A stretch of 64,000 nucleotides of DNA from Camarhynchus parvulus (taxonomy: Eukaryota > Chordata > Aves > Passeriformes > Thraupidae), in contig NC_044577.1 of assembly GCF_901933205.1 (NCBI RefSeq), positions 2,057,321 through 2,121,320 on the forward strand, given 5' to 3'. A program made the position numbers and the translations under genes. The notes beneath the pieces are model-generated. The model searched no databases. It was not told the origin of the DNA and saw nothing but the letters and a program-made list of their open reading frames with translations. Below are positions 29,691 to 40,896 of this stretch, piece by piece (the first letter of the stretch is position 1; each line of letters opens with the position of its first letter).

Positions 29691-32600
29691 CTACTTCTTG
29701 ACATCTTTGGGGAAACTCGGCTTGATTTTCCAGGTCACAGCAGGATGGATGGCACGTTGCCTCCGGGCTTGGAGGGCTGAAAGAGAGAGGAACAGAGCCA
29801 TGGCAACAGCCCGGTTCTGAGGGAATCCTACAAGACCTTCTGCACAGGGCCATCCCACCCAGAAGGGAGTAGGAGAGATTAGAATCAGCTGGGAGGTGCT
29901 TGCCTTGACTGCCCCACGCGTCCCTGAAATCTCTATGTGCTCTGCCCACACCAGCCCTCGTCCGCACAGGGAGCAGAGCCCTCCAAAGCCGGGACAGGGC
30001 TTGCAGCTCCTTCTGCAGTCCCCGCTGTCAGCCCGCTGCCCTCACTCACCTTTCCAGATCAGCCGGAGCTCTTGCTGCTGCCTCCTCAGGCACCGCCCGG
30101 CCATGCCTGTGAGCACAGAGCCTGTCAGGGCCCCAGCGGCACAGCTCCCTGCCAGCGGCGCTGCCGGCGCTGTGGCCACACGGGCTGCTGGCCCGGCAGG
30201 GCTCAGCCCGGCCCTTGCCGCACGCTGTCGCCCCAGGGCACGGCTGCCAGAGGGCGGCAGCAGCAATGCCCAGGCCAGGCGGGGCTCCACGGCGCCGGGC
30301 CCGGCTGGCGCTGCCGGGGCAGCAGGCGGGGCTGGGGCCGAGCTGCGCGGGCCGGGCGGGGAGGGAGCCCGGGCTCGTGGCTCACCCATGAACCTGACGG
30401 CCGCCTCTCGCAGGGGCTCCTGTGGGCTCCGCAGGTAGCGCAGGGCCCAGCGCAGGTGCTCGGCCGCTCTGCTCCTGTCCTCTGCCAGCTGCAGAAAGCG
30501 GCAGGAGGGAAGGGTTGGCGCGGGCTCAGCCCCCTGGGCCGGGCGCTGCCTGCGCCCAGCCCCGACTCCCTGGCCGCACAGCCCTGAGGCGTGCCAGCAG
30601 CCCGCTGGCGCCGGGCTCCCCGAGGGGCGGGGGCAGAGGGCCGCCGCTGCCCGGGAGCCGCGGGGCCGGCCCGCAGCCCCCCGGGCCGGGGCTCCATGGG
30701 CACCCGGCTCGGGCCCACGGGAGCCTGGAGAAGAGCCCGCGCGGCCTCTGGCTGCAGCAGCGGGCAGGGGCACAGCTGCCAGCCCCGCACACTGAGCGCC
30801 GTGCTCAGGGGCCTTCTCCGGGCTGAGCCTGGGGCTGCCAGGCCCTCCTTACCAGGCACTCCTCGACATTCATCGGCGGCTGCTTCTTCAACAGCCGTAC
30901 GAGCTTCGTCCTCTTCAGAAACTCGGCCACACGAAGCAGCGTTTCCCGAGAGACCTGGAGAGCAGCAGAGACCCAGAGATGGCCCCACAGCCCAGGGCAC
31001 AGGACCCACATCCCAGTGCCAAGGCCTGGTGGAGGCATCAGCCCGCGAGGCACCAGGGCAGGAGGCAGCCAAGCCCCCTCCCCAAGATCCACCAGCATCA
31101 CACAAAACCTCACCTTTGCCACGTCGGAGTTCTCATCATGAGAGAAAATTACAAGTGTATACAGGCTCTTGCTCACAATTGTCTTCAGGGGCTTTTTTCC
31201 CTCATCCACTACCAGTTCCACCACCTTGCTGAAGAGTCGAATGGAGAGCAACTGCACATGGCTGTTGCCCTAGAGGAAACAGAAAGACCTGCATTGCGGT
31301 CGCTCGCTGGAAACAAGCCCGGCACGCTCCACAGAGCAGAGACCCAAGAAAAGGGTGCAAGCGAGCCACAACCTGGTTGGGCCAGCAGATTAAGCAGCTG
31401 CCTGAGGCAAAGCAATCTACCGGCTGCCTGGGACCCCCTGGCGTCCTGGCCGAGGGAGGCGTCCCAGAGAGTCAGGAAAGCTTGAGCACAGCAGCACATG
31501 GTAAGAGCAGCAGAGGCAAGGAGTCGCAGGAGCCAGCCAATCTTCTGTGACAGGGAAAGGTTTATTGGGGAGGAGAAGGGTACAGACAGATAGGGAGTCA
31601 CGAAAGAATGACCAAGGACCACCCCTCGGTTGGGTCAGTTATAGAACCCCGAGGGGGAGGGAAAAATTATACAGAACCAATAATGGTACAGAACATGACA
31701 TGAAAGACACCTGGCTAGCAAATCAAAGGATAACGAGGGAGTGGCCCCCCGCCCTGGTCCAATCACCTCTCATTCCCCAGAGAACCTTCTTGATGTAAGG
31801 AGTGGGGTGAGGGTGATGGACAAGGGGGTTGCCAGGGGTACCAAGGAGGGAACACATAAATTGACATTAAATTTTTACATAAAATAGGGTGGGTAAACAT
31901 GATTGACAAATAACTGAATATGAGGGAGTGGGGAGGGCGCCCGGAAAATCCCCTAAAAACGACATTTGGGAACAATTTACAACTTGTAAAATTGAACAGT
32001 AAAACTCACAGAACTGTAAAACAGTAGAAAAACAACATGCACCACAACACTGCATCAATTATTCCAGTCCCACCTGGGCAAAGGCCTGAAAATCCAGAGG
32101 GCACAAAGTTTCTGGGAAGCACCCAATTCCTGTGGCTCAGGATGCAGAACCTTACATGCTCAAGGAGCAGCAGCAGTGTCTCAGCCAGCTTTGGGGCAGT
32201 GGTGCTGGATACAAGGATGTCTTTGTGCTGCAGCACATTGGTGAACACAGAGAGGGTCATGCTGACCAGGTCTCCATCTGCATCATCCAGCAGCTCCAGA
32301 AGTCTTGGTGACAGGCAGCAAATTCTCCTGGCCTGTGTGGAACACAAGGCTGTGCTGGGAAGCCGTGGAGGGCTGCAGCACCACCACCGGCCTGGCACTG
32401 CAAGGCCACCCTGCTGCTGCAGGCAGGGCCCACAGGCCAAAGGCCTGACCCAAAGCACTGGGGCAGGTGAGGCAGGAGAGCTGGGAGCAGCTGCCTCAGC
32501 TCCTGAAGCCCTGCACGCCCATGGGGCTGCTTTCCCCAGTGCAGCTTCATCCACGGCCCCCTCCTCACCATCAAGAGATCCTTGCTGACCACCACAAGGC

Positions 32601-35349
32601 CTCTGAGCGCCAGACGACGCCTCTCCTTGCACTCGCTGTGCAGGTGCCTTGCCAAGACCTTCCAGACACTGCCACCACATTGCCTCAAGTCCAGGTACTC
32701 GAGGACCTGAAAGGCACAGGGCAGTGACAGGGAGCCGGCCAGCAGGAGCCCAGAACCGCACAGGGCTGGGCCCAGGCAGCAGCACAGGGCGTGGGCACCG
32801 TCCCAGGCAGCTGTGGCTGTGAGGGCAGAGAGCTGGGAGGCAGCTGAGCCAGGCAGCGCTGGAAGCAGGCTCACCTCCACAAGGAATGCCAGGAAGGGCA
32901 GATCCCTGTATGGGTCCTGCCTGCTGAGCTGCCGGAGCAAGTGGAGTGCGATGCGAGAGCACAAAGGGACCAAGTTACGGCGCATCTCCCTGGCAGGGGG
33001 AAAAAGGCACCAAGACCCTGAGGTGGGGGACAGACCTCTCGCAGGACTGACTCACAGAGGTCTGGTCTTTGCCCAGCATGCCTGGAGGGGATGGGGGTGC
33101 TCTGGGAGGTGGCCCCTTCTGGGGGGACGCAATGGGGAGCAGGGGGTCTCACCTGGCCAGCAGACCCACGGCATAGTGCTGGGTGTGAGCACGCAGCAGC
33201 GTGTCCCAGCCACGCTTGCGCTCCATAGCCAGCACCTCGTTGTCACAGCGCAGTCGGCAGAGCAGAGCCTTCATGGCCTGCACTGCAAACCTGTGTGGAG
33301 AGCACTGGCGCTGGTCACAAGGGCATTGGAAGGCCAGGAAGACTGGGACCTGTTGTACTTGCTGGGAAGGCGGTGTTCCTCCTGGCATGCTCTCCAGAAA
33401 TTACCAGCTTCCACTGGTGGCATCTGCTTTGTGGTGATGACAACATGGAAGAGCAGAGCCACAAACAGGCGGGAGGAATAAAGGATCATGGCCTCGTGGC
33501 ACTCAGGCACCTTGAGAATCACCCAGATCACCAGAGTTGCCTGCAAAAGAAGCAGCCCGAGACAGCGCTCAGTGCCGAGGTGTCCATGGGGCAGGGCCCA
33601 AGGGCAGATGCAGGAGGAGCAGCGGGCCTGGTGCCCCTGAGCCTGCCCCTGGCCCAGGGTTCAGCCCAGCGCCTGAGGCATGGAGAGGATGGAGAGCTGC
33701 TGGAGAGGTGACCGAGGGGCAAGTGGAGGCCAGTTCCAGACACTCACAGCCAGGGCACAAACGTCCCTGTCGTCCCCATCAGAGGTGCAAGTGCTGTGCA
33801 GTGGCCAATCCTCCATCACGCAGAGCAGTGTTGGCAGCACTTTCTCCACGGCTGGTCCCGATGATCCTATGGTTCTCCACATCATTGCAGCAGCTCTGTG
33901 GGATCAGAGCTCTGTGTCAGGGGCATCTCAGTCCCAGTACCATGCCCTGTGCAGCTGTGGGGGCCCAGGTGACAGAGCCCCGGTGCCCTGAGGGGCAGGG
34001 AGGGAGCATTGGCAGCAGGCTTGGGAAACAGAGGGGCCCCAGGGTCCTGGAGCTCTCTGCCTGTCTGGCAGACCCCATAGCACAGGCTGTGCAGGGCCAT
34101 GGGCCCCAAAGGCTGGTGAGCCCTGAGCTCTCCAGGCACGTGGGCCCCGTACCTGTCACACGTTGGGGCACAGCGCAGGAGGGTCAGCACCACGTCAGCA
34201 GGGTGTTCTTCAGCCAGCCTCACAATGTCAATTTGCAGCCTGGCATCCAGAGTGGCTTGGGACACCAGACTCTGGTGAATGCTCCTTACAATGGCTGGCA
34301 CCTGGAAGAGGCATGGGGGAGATTTTGCGTGCTGTCCAAGGCAGCAACTTCCCCAGCTTCCCCCAAGAAGTGCTTCCCTTCCTGCCACACTGTGCTGGCC
34401 TCCAAGGCTGAGAGGGCCCAGTGAGCATGGCTTGAGGGGACACACGATGCTGGCAGGCCTCCAGGCCTGGCCCCAGGCTGCTTACCTGCTGCTGAGGAGA
34501 AACAGCACTGTCCTCAAAAAAATCCTTAGTGGGAGCAGAAATCACAGTGGGAGCGGGCATGGTGCCAGTGTTTGTGATGCCCTGAGTCATTCTGCTGTCA
34601 GTGTTTCTGATGGCCATGCTCTCAGTCATTGCCATGGGAACAGCGTTCACTCTTTGATTATTGATTGCATCGTTTCCTGAGTCTGCTGTCCGTTCTGGGC
34701 TGGCATGAGGCTTTGCCTGGAAATGGGTCGGCCTCGAGTCACGCTGGGCTGGGACCTCAGGGGCTGTGGTGCCGGTGTCTCTATGCTGAATGGGCAGGAA
34801 TTTTGTGAACATTTGCAGAATAAAGGACAGGGAAGGCAGGGATGCTCCATGGCACGCTCCAAGCGTGGTGCTTGGCTGAGCATGGACAGCAGGCCCAGCC
34901 CAGGTCGGGGAGGCTGCAGGTACCTTCAGGATTTTGCGCAAGCGGCCAGGGCCGGGTTCCTGCTCTTGTGTCTTGTCCAGGGCTGCACCTGGCAAAGAGC
35001 GAGCGCAGCCAGAGCTGAGGGGCTGCAGGAGAGGCCGGAGAACACAGCCCAGCCCTGCGCTCCCCAGGCAGGGAGAGCCCCGGGATGGCCCAGGGGATGG
35101 AGCACGGCCCCTGCGGGCTGTCTGCCCTGCCCCTGTTCCATCCTGTCCATGGGCATGTCCCCAGGGGATGGGATGGGATGGGGCCAAGCTGGCTGCAGCC
35201 ATCAGCCCTGTGGCCCAGCTCTGCCACTCACCATCCTGCAGTGGCTGGAAGTGCTCCGGTTTTTCCGGCTGTTGTGCTGGGGCGGCTTCAGGGCTTCTCT
35301 TTTTTTTCCGTCTGAAGATTTTGAAGAGGCTACGGAACATACCTGCCAT
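29691..35349 (-). CDS. MROH gene C: near-complete maestro HEAT-like repeat protein, 15 exons, about 689 aa
   Basis: Minus-strand exons: 35232-35349, 34924-34988, 34486-34812, 34153-34301, 33748-33895, 33350-33540, 33153-33290, 32875-32989, 32569-32706, 32156-32332, 31114-31269, 30853-30954, 30386-30488, 30050-30106, 29691-29776. They total 2070 nt in frame. Exon 1 starts MAGMFRSLFKIFRRKKK, a basic N-terminus shared by the family. Two oddities: the exon 3 acceptor reads CTGCAA instead of CTGCAG, and the next AG, 27 bases inside, would keep frame; and the last exon reaches a stop early, while the paralogous C-terminus continues in another frame. A solo LTR fills intron 10. It may be expressed with a changed C-terminus or be an early pseudogene. 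Confidence 0.78.
31295..32049 (-). mobile_element. Solo LTR in intron 10 of MROH gene C, CTGCAT target duplication
   Basis: A 755-base element runs TG...CA on both strands, starting TGTTGTGGTG and ending GCGACCGCA on the minus strand, the latter identical to the ERV1 5' LTR end. It is flanked by CTGCAT at 31289-31294 and 32050-32055. It has the GAAnnTTC site (31792-31799), an inverted CCAAT box and AATAAA (complement 31561-31566). It lies in the same orientation as the host gene, about 25 bases upstream of the exon 11 acceptor, so its poly(A) signal is in sense. Confidence 0.95.
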
Positions 35350-35530
35350 TCCTGAGTCTGGCCTCAAGGGCACCTTCCAGAGAGATGGCTCGGGAAAGCT
35401 CCAAGTCAACAAGTCCTCAAGGGCACCTGCAAAACAGAAGCCTCGGGAAGGCCACAGGCCACCAAGGCCCGCAGTCTTGCCACGAGGTCACCTGCAGGAG
35501 TAACGCCTCGGAAATGCTCCGGGTCGGACA
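35350..35530 (-). repeat. 5' tandem module of MROH gene C
   Basis: There are two to three units of the 65-78 base module seen before gene B, fewer than before B and F. GTGCCC and GCAGGTG junctions are visible. Confidence 0.6.
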
Positions 35531-37080
35531 CGAACGAGCGCGCTGTTCGGGGGCTCCTCACGGCACCGCTCTGTCCCGTCCTGTCCCGTCGCGTGCTCCG
35601 AGCACTGTGGCCTGCTCTTGTCACCGCCAGCTCCTTTGTCACCATGTGTCACAAAGGGCCCTTGGACACCCTGTCCCATTCCATGCCATGGTGACCGTGC
35701 TGCAGCGTGTCACAAAGGGCCCTTGCACACACTGCCGCCTGCCCTGGGGCCACCCCCAGCCCAGCCAGAGTGGCCCAGGCTGGAAGGAATGCCTGGCCCC
35801 AGGTGTCTAAGGCAGCCCAACAGGATCTTTTGGAAGGGCTCAGAGCATCAGCAAACGCTGCCCTGCTCTGCGGGCTCAGGGCAGCAGAAGGAGCCACCAG
35901 GGCTGCCGAGGCAGCCGCGCTGGGAAGGGCACGGGGCCTTCCAGGGAAGCTGGCACGGCCTCCTTGGGACACGTCCTGGCCGATGGCCATCCTAAAGCCG
36001 CGGCTGTGACACGCACAAGGAACGGGTGGGCCCGGGCACCAATGCTGCTCTGAGCCCTGGGGCCCGGGCAGCGCTGACATCAGCAGCTGTGGCAGAGTCC
36101 CTGCCCAAGCAGAGCTGCCACCCCCCGAGCCCTGGCAGCGCTGGTGCCCATCTCCTGCCCCAGAGACCTGTGCCCCGGGGGCTTCTGTGCCACAGGGAGC
36201 CAAAGCCCACGTGCACTGGGGGCTGTGCTCCTTCCTGCAGGGGCTGATGGCAGGAGCACCTGGAGCAACTGCTGGCAGCACTTGGTCTCTGTCAGAAGCT
36301 ATTACTCCATGCTGGAATTATTTTCTCATTCTTCACTGCCTTCTCCCTTCCCCTGCCCCTCTGCCAAGTGCAGTGGGCCTCAAAGACTCAATTGAGCACA
36401 GAGAGCCAAAGGGGGACGCTGGCAACTTCCTCACTGGGAGCTCCCTGGGAAGCACTTTCCTTGAGAAGCAAGCCCCTTTCCTCCAAAGCTCTTTCCCCAA
36501 ATGTGTGGCTCTCCTGGGGAGCACCAAGACACCCTTAAGAAACGCTGGCAAGGCTGAATGATTTCAGGTCCTTTCAGGACAGGCACTCCAGCTCTAGCTC
36601 CTGTTGGCCCAAGTGAGTTTCCAGGTGCAGGTTCAGAGGTGCAGCCCCAGGCCCTCTACAAACACAAGCTGCCCGCTGCCTCTTCACCTGCCTCAGCTCC
36701 TGCCTGCGCTCACGGCACCAAAACCAGGCTGTTCCTGGCCAGGGACCGGAGCCCTGCTCCTGCAGGATGCTCTTGCCAGCACCTTCCAGGTCTCTCTGCT
36801 GTGCACTCAGAGCTTTTCATGCCCGCTCCCAACAGGCTTTGGAACCCAGAGCACAACGTGGCTGGCTCTGCCAGCAGCACAGCCCAAGCACAGGCGGAGG
36901 AAGAAGCAGCAGGGGCTGTTTTGCGGCCATGCCCAAGAGAGACTGGAAGGGTGCCCTCCCTCTGCTCTGCCTTGGTTGGCTTTCTGACTGGGGCTGAGCC
37001 TGGGGCTGCCATTCCTCCCGTGTGGGGAGCAGAAGCACAGCCGGGATCCCGGCACTGCCTGACAGCGCTCTGCGCACTGG
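35531..37080 (-). other. MROH intergenic unit 3 (5' flank of C)
   Basis: This is a paralogue of 19321-20840 with an uninterrupted ATGCTG site near 36310. Homology stops near 37070, where unrelated AT-richer DNA starts; the gene expected next in the array is absent. Confidence 0.75.
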
Positions 37081-37640
37081 CTGTTGCAGTGAGGGTGGCT
37101 GTGACAAACCTTTGCGGCCCCTGACTTCAGGGTGAACGTGGTGCAAAATAGGAGAGAAAGAGAGGGAACAATGGAGTGCCCAACAGGGAAATTACTTTTA
37201 AGGAGAAATAAAAATAGGGACTGTGCACAGCAACAGAACACAGCATAGGAGAAGCTCCAAAGACCAGAAAGAAGGGAGAGGTAACAATACATAGTCTTGG
37301 AGGTGGAACATTCTAGAAAAAATACCATATATGGAACACATGTAACCAATAGGGGAGAGGAACTTGGACTAATTATCATAACTACTCCAAACACTTCTAG
37401 GAGGAGATCTGAGGTTTGGCCTGATTTAGATGAATGTCACTCATTGGTCACTCAGTGGTCACTCATTGGTCACTGTGTCTCAGACCTTGAAGATCAGGCT
37501 TGGTTTGTTTGGTGTGAAGTCCAGCTGACCCTATGTCTTAGTTGGGTTGACTCCCAGATATTCCTCTTTTCTTTTAAAGCTAGAAATAAATGTGAGGGAA
37601 TCTTGTAGAACTCCATAGACACTGCATTTCTTGCTCTGTT
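37081..37640. other. Unassigned AT-rich segment, possible decayed LTR
   Basis: It contains TGTTGCAGTGAGG near 37081, resembling family LTR starts, and GAACATTC near 37303, but no clean ends. A small tandem repeat with the ATTGGTCAC motif lies at about 37438-37478 (three imperfect copies). No coding. Confidence 0.35.
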
Positions 37641-38308
37641 AGGAGAAAAAATGCAACTTTATGGTCTCATTTTTCAATGGAATACTTCTGAAAAAGATCC
37701 TTTGTTAATCACACAGTGGGTTTTTCTTCCTGATAGGTCTCCAAAAACAATTTTTACAGCCATGGAGATGACAGCTGAAATCATAATTAGAGCCAGAACA
37801 AGATTGCTACCTTGTTGCTATCTTGGCAGGCCAAGATTTTGTAATTATTTATTTACCTGTGAAAAGGGTTGATTGGGCTTTGCAAAATTCAGACTTGTAA
37901 ATTGCATTGTTAAATTATTCGGGTGTTTGTTCTATTCATTACCCAGGCCATAAATTGTTACAAGCTAAATTAAGTTTTAGAGGAAAATCCCAGGCTGAGT
38001 GAAGAGCCTTTAAGTGCTATAACTCTCTTCACTGATGGAGCAGGGAAAACACACGAATCAATAATAGTATGGCAAAATCAAACAACCAAAGCATGGGAGT
38101 CAGATGTTCAAACAATAGAGGGCTCTCCTCAGATTATTGAACTGGCTGCAGTATTGTAGGGCGTTTCTCCAACAAAGAACAAGAAGTGATTATGCCTCCA
38201 GACTTCCTCTGGACGGGAATCATGGACCCTATTTTAGAGACTTCAGTTTAAATTGTTCTGTATTTCACTTTATCTCCCTCTTTTGTTTTTATGTAAGAAA
38301 GGGGGAGA
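37640..38308 (+). pseudogene. pol: ERV3: decayed class II pol end (RT connection, RNase H)
   Basis: Fragments resemble the ERV1 connection domain: YGLIFQW near 37660, DPLLITQWVFLP near 37700, then a run with TDGAGKTHES (about 38030-38060), an RNase H active-site stretch. Stops and shifts are frequent. GAAAGGGGGAGA at 38297-38308 is the polypurine tract. Integrase and env are missing, so the element had an internal deletion or is a recombinant. Confidence 0.7.
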
Positions 38309-39057
38309 TGTTGCAGTGCACTTGGCATTTAATGGTTTGTTCCAGTTTTTCCCCTTTGTTCTATTAAGTAAGTTCATGTTAATTGAAGTTGGTATGTCGC
38401 CTTCCCCCCACCTTGAGTTATAATGGTTCTGCCCTGGGCTCCCCTTCCCGCCCTCAGTGTAACAGTTTTTATCTCAGTCACTTTTCTCTGCCCCAGTTGC
38501 TCTGGTCTTCCCTAAACCCCTCCCCTGATCCCCATGACAACCGCTTAGTTCTCTCCTCCCAGTCCCCTGTCCCACTCTCTGTCCCTGCCTCTCCCCTAGA
38601 ACCTTCTACCCAGGGCGGAGAGTGATTGGATGCGGGGCTGGGACCCCTCCCCAACCGGGTTCCTATTGGTATCTTTGATATGTTCATCATTTGTATCTGT
38701 ATTATGATTTGCCCGAGGACAGGTGCCACCCTCTCTCACTGTAACCCTTAAAACCTCTGTGAACCCACCCCTTGGGGCATTTGCCTGTCTGCTCTTCCTC
38801 TGGATATATAATAAACCAAAGCTCTGGTATAGACAAGTGCCGCTTGTCTCCTTGCTGGCTCGCCGCAGGACTCTCAGTCTCTCCGCCAAGGAGACGGTTT
38901 GCCACCAGAACGTGGGGACGCTCCTCAGCCGCTGCCCCTTGAGCCAAAGCTCTCACCCAGAGCTAGCACTCACGAGAGTGGGGTAGTGGCCCAGCAGACT
39001 GCCAGTGGTGCTGATCGCTGGCTGGGAGGTTTGACCTTCCACACGGTCACCGTAGCA
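38309..39057 (+). repeat. ERV3 3' LTR
   Basis: It starts TGTTGCAGTGCAC after the polypurine tract, with GAACCTTC (38599-38606), inverted CCAAT boxes and AATAAA (38810-38815). The end is set at GTAGCA (39057), where MROH exon 3 homology begins; it may be off by a few bases. Confidence 0.75.
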
Positions 39058-39918
39058 TTCACTGTAGAAAAACCAGAACCACAGCAGCTGAGGTCCAAGC
39101 TCAGCATGACTCGAGGCCGACCCATTTCCAGGCAAAGGCTCACGCCAGCCTGGAATGGACAGCAGACTCAGGAAAAAATGCGATCAATTATCAAACAGTG
39201 AAGGCTGTTCCCATGGCAATGACTGAGAGCATGGCCATCAGAAACACTGACAGCAGAATGACTCAGGGCATCAGAAACACTGGCACCATGCCCGCTCCCA
39301 CTGTGATTTGTGCTCCCACTAAGGATATTTTTGAGGACAGTGCTGTTTCTCCTCAGCGGCAGGTAGAGCAGCCTGGGGCCAGGCCTGGAGGCCTGCCAGC
39401 ATCGTATGTCCCCTCAAGCCGTGCTCACTGGGCCCCTCAGCCCCTCGCCAACCCTTCCCTCCTGCCGCTCTTTGCAGCTGGCAGAGGACAGGAGCCGAGC
39501 GGCCGAGCACCTGCGCCGGACCCTGCCCTACCTGGAGAGCCCACAGGAGCCCCTGCGAGAGGCGGCCGTCAGGTTCATGGGTGAGCCCCGAGCCCGGGCT
39601 CCCTCCCCGGCCCGGCCCGCCGCAGCTCGGCCCCAGCCCCGCCTGCTGCCCCGGCAGCGCCAGCCGGGCCCGGCGCCGTGGAGCCCCGCCTGGCCTGGGC
39701 ATTGCTGCTGCCGCCCTCTGGCAGCCGTGCCCTGGGGCAGCAGCGTGCGCCAAGGGCCGGGCTGAGCCCTGCCGGGCCAGCAGCCCGTGTGGCCACAGCG
39801 CCGGCAGCGCCGCTGGCAGGGAGCTGTGCCGCTGGGGCCCTGACAGGCTCTGTGCTCACAGGCATGGCCGGGCGGTGCCTGAGGAGGCAGCAGCAAGAGC
39901 TCCGGCTGATCTGGAAAG
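39058..39918 (+). pseudogene. MROH fragment D (exon 3 joined to exons 13-14)
   Basis: Plus strand. Exon 3, from inside the exon to 39362, matches gene C (SMAIRNTDSRMTQGI... SAVSPQRQ). Exon 13 (39478-39580) and exon 14 (39862-39918) follow. Between 39362 and 39478 the intron after exon 3 is fused directly to the intron before exon 13, so exons 4-12 were deleted. The start is lost at an LTR and the end at ERV2. It is a non-functional fragment. Confidence 0.85.
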
Positions 39919-40029
39919 GTGAGTGAGGGCAGCGGGCTGACAGCAGGGACTGCGGAAGGATCTGCAAGCCCTGTCTCGGCTTTGGAGGGCTCTGCTCCCT
40001 GTGCGGGCGAGGCGCTGGTGTGGGCAGAG

Positions 40030-40809
40030 TGCGGCTGCGCGGGCGTCTGGTCCCGGCTAGCGACCACAAGCAATGTCCCGCAGCCAACAGCCTGGTTGGG
40101 CCAGCTGCTTGCTCGCGGCAGCGTAGGCTCCTAAGAGGCGGCTGGGGAAGCAGCTGGCTGCCAGGGACCTTCCCTGCGGCAGGGCAGGGAAAGGCGTCCC
40201 TGAGGAAGGCCGAAGAAGATAGGCGCTTGGCAGCAGTAACGCAGCGAGGCAAGAACGACGAGGCAGGACAGTAACTCGCAGCAGGAACGGGGTTTATTGA
40301 AAGGAGAGGGACAACGGGTCGGGAAGGGAGTGCGAGCAACTGCCCCCCGCCCACCCCTCGGAGGGGGCAGATAAAGGATCTCCGAGGGGAGGGGGAAGGC
40401 ACAAAGAACCAATGATAATACAGATACAAATGATGAACAGAACGCAGCAGCAAATGGGAAAACAATTAAGGAGTGGCTTCCCACCCTGCACCAATCACCC
40501 CCAACCCCTGGTAGAAGCTTCTAGGGACAGGGAGTGGGGAGAGGGTGATGGACAGGGGGGTCGCCGGGGCAACTGAGGAGGGGAGAACTGATGGACAGAG
40601 GAATTGATACAAAAGGGCAGGAGTTGCTATGGGGACGAAGTAACTGGCAGTTGGACTCGCATGAAGAAAAGGGGGAGGGAGGGGGAGCCCTGAATCAAAA
40701 TCGCCATCTTGAACAATAAAAGATAACTTATAAAACCCGATATAACTTTTACAGAACTGAACCGAACAATTGTAAAAACTACTTGAAACAAACATCGCGC
40801 ACTGCAACA
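40030..40809 (-). repeat. ERV2 3' LTR
   Basis: It is 780 bases, starting TGTTGCAGTGCG and ending CAGCCGCA on the minus strand. It contains GAAGCTTC (40514-40521), inverted CCAAT boxes and AATAAA (complement 40293-40298). Confidence 0.88.
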
Positions 40810-40823
40810 TCTCCCCCTTTTTT
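40810..40823 (-). promoter_or_regulatory. ERV2 polypurine tract
   Basis: AAAAAAGGGGGAGA on the minus strand directly abuts the LTR, as in ERV1. Confidence 0.88.
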
Positions 40824-40896
40824 AAACTAAACGAAAAAGAAAAAAGGAGCATGGGGGGATGTGCGAACTCAAATTATAAAAAACTGTCTTTTAAAC

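Noticed and set aside
37438..37478. Repeated CATTGGTCAC motif as a CRISPR-like array
   Set aside because: Only three imperfect copies without spacers of constant length, in vertebrate DNA; it is a short tandem repeat with CCAAT boxes.
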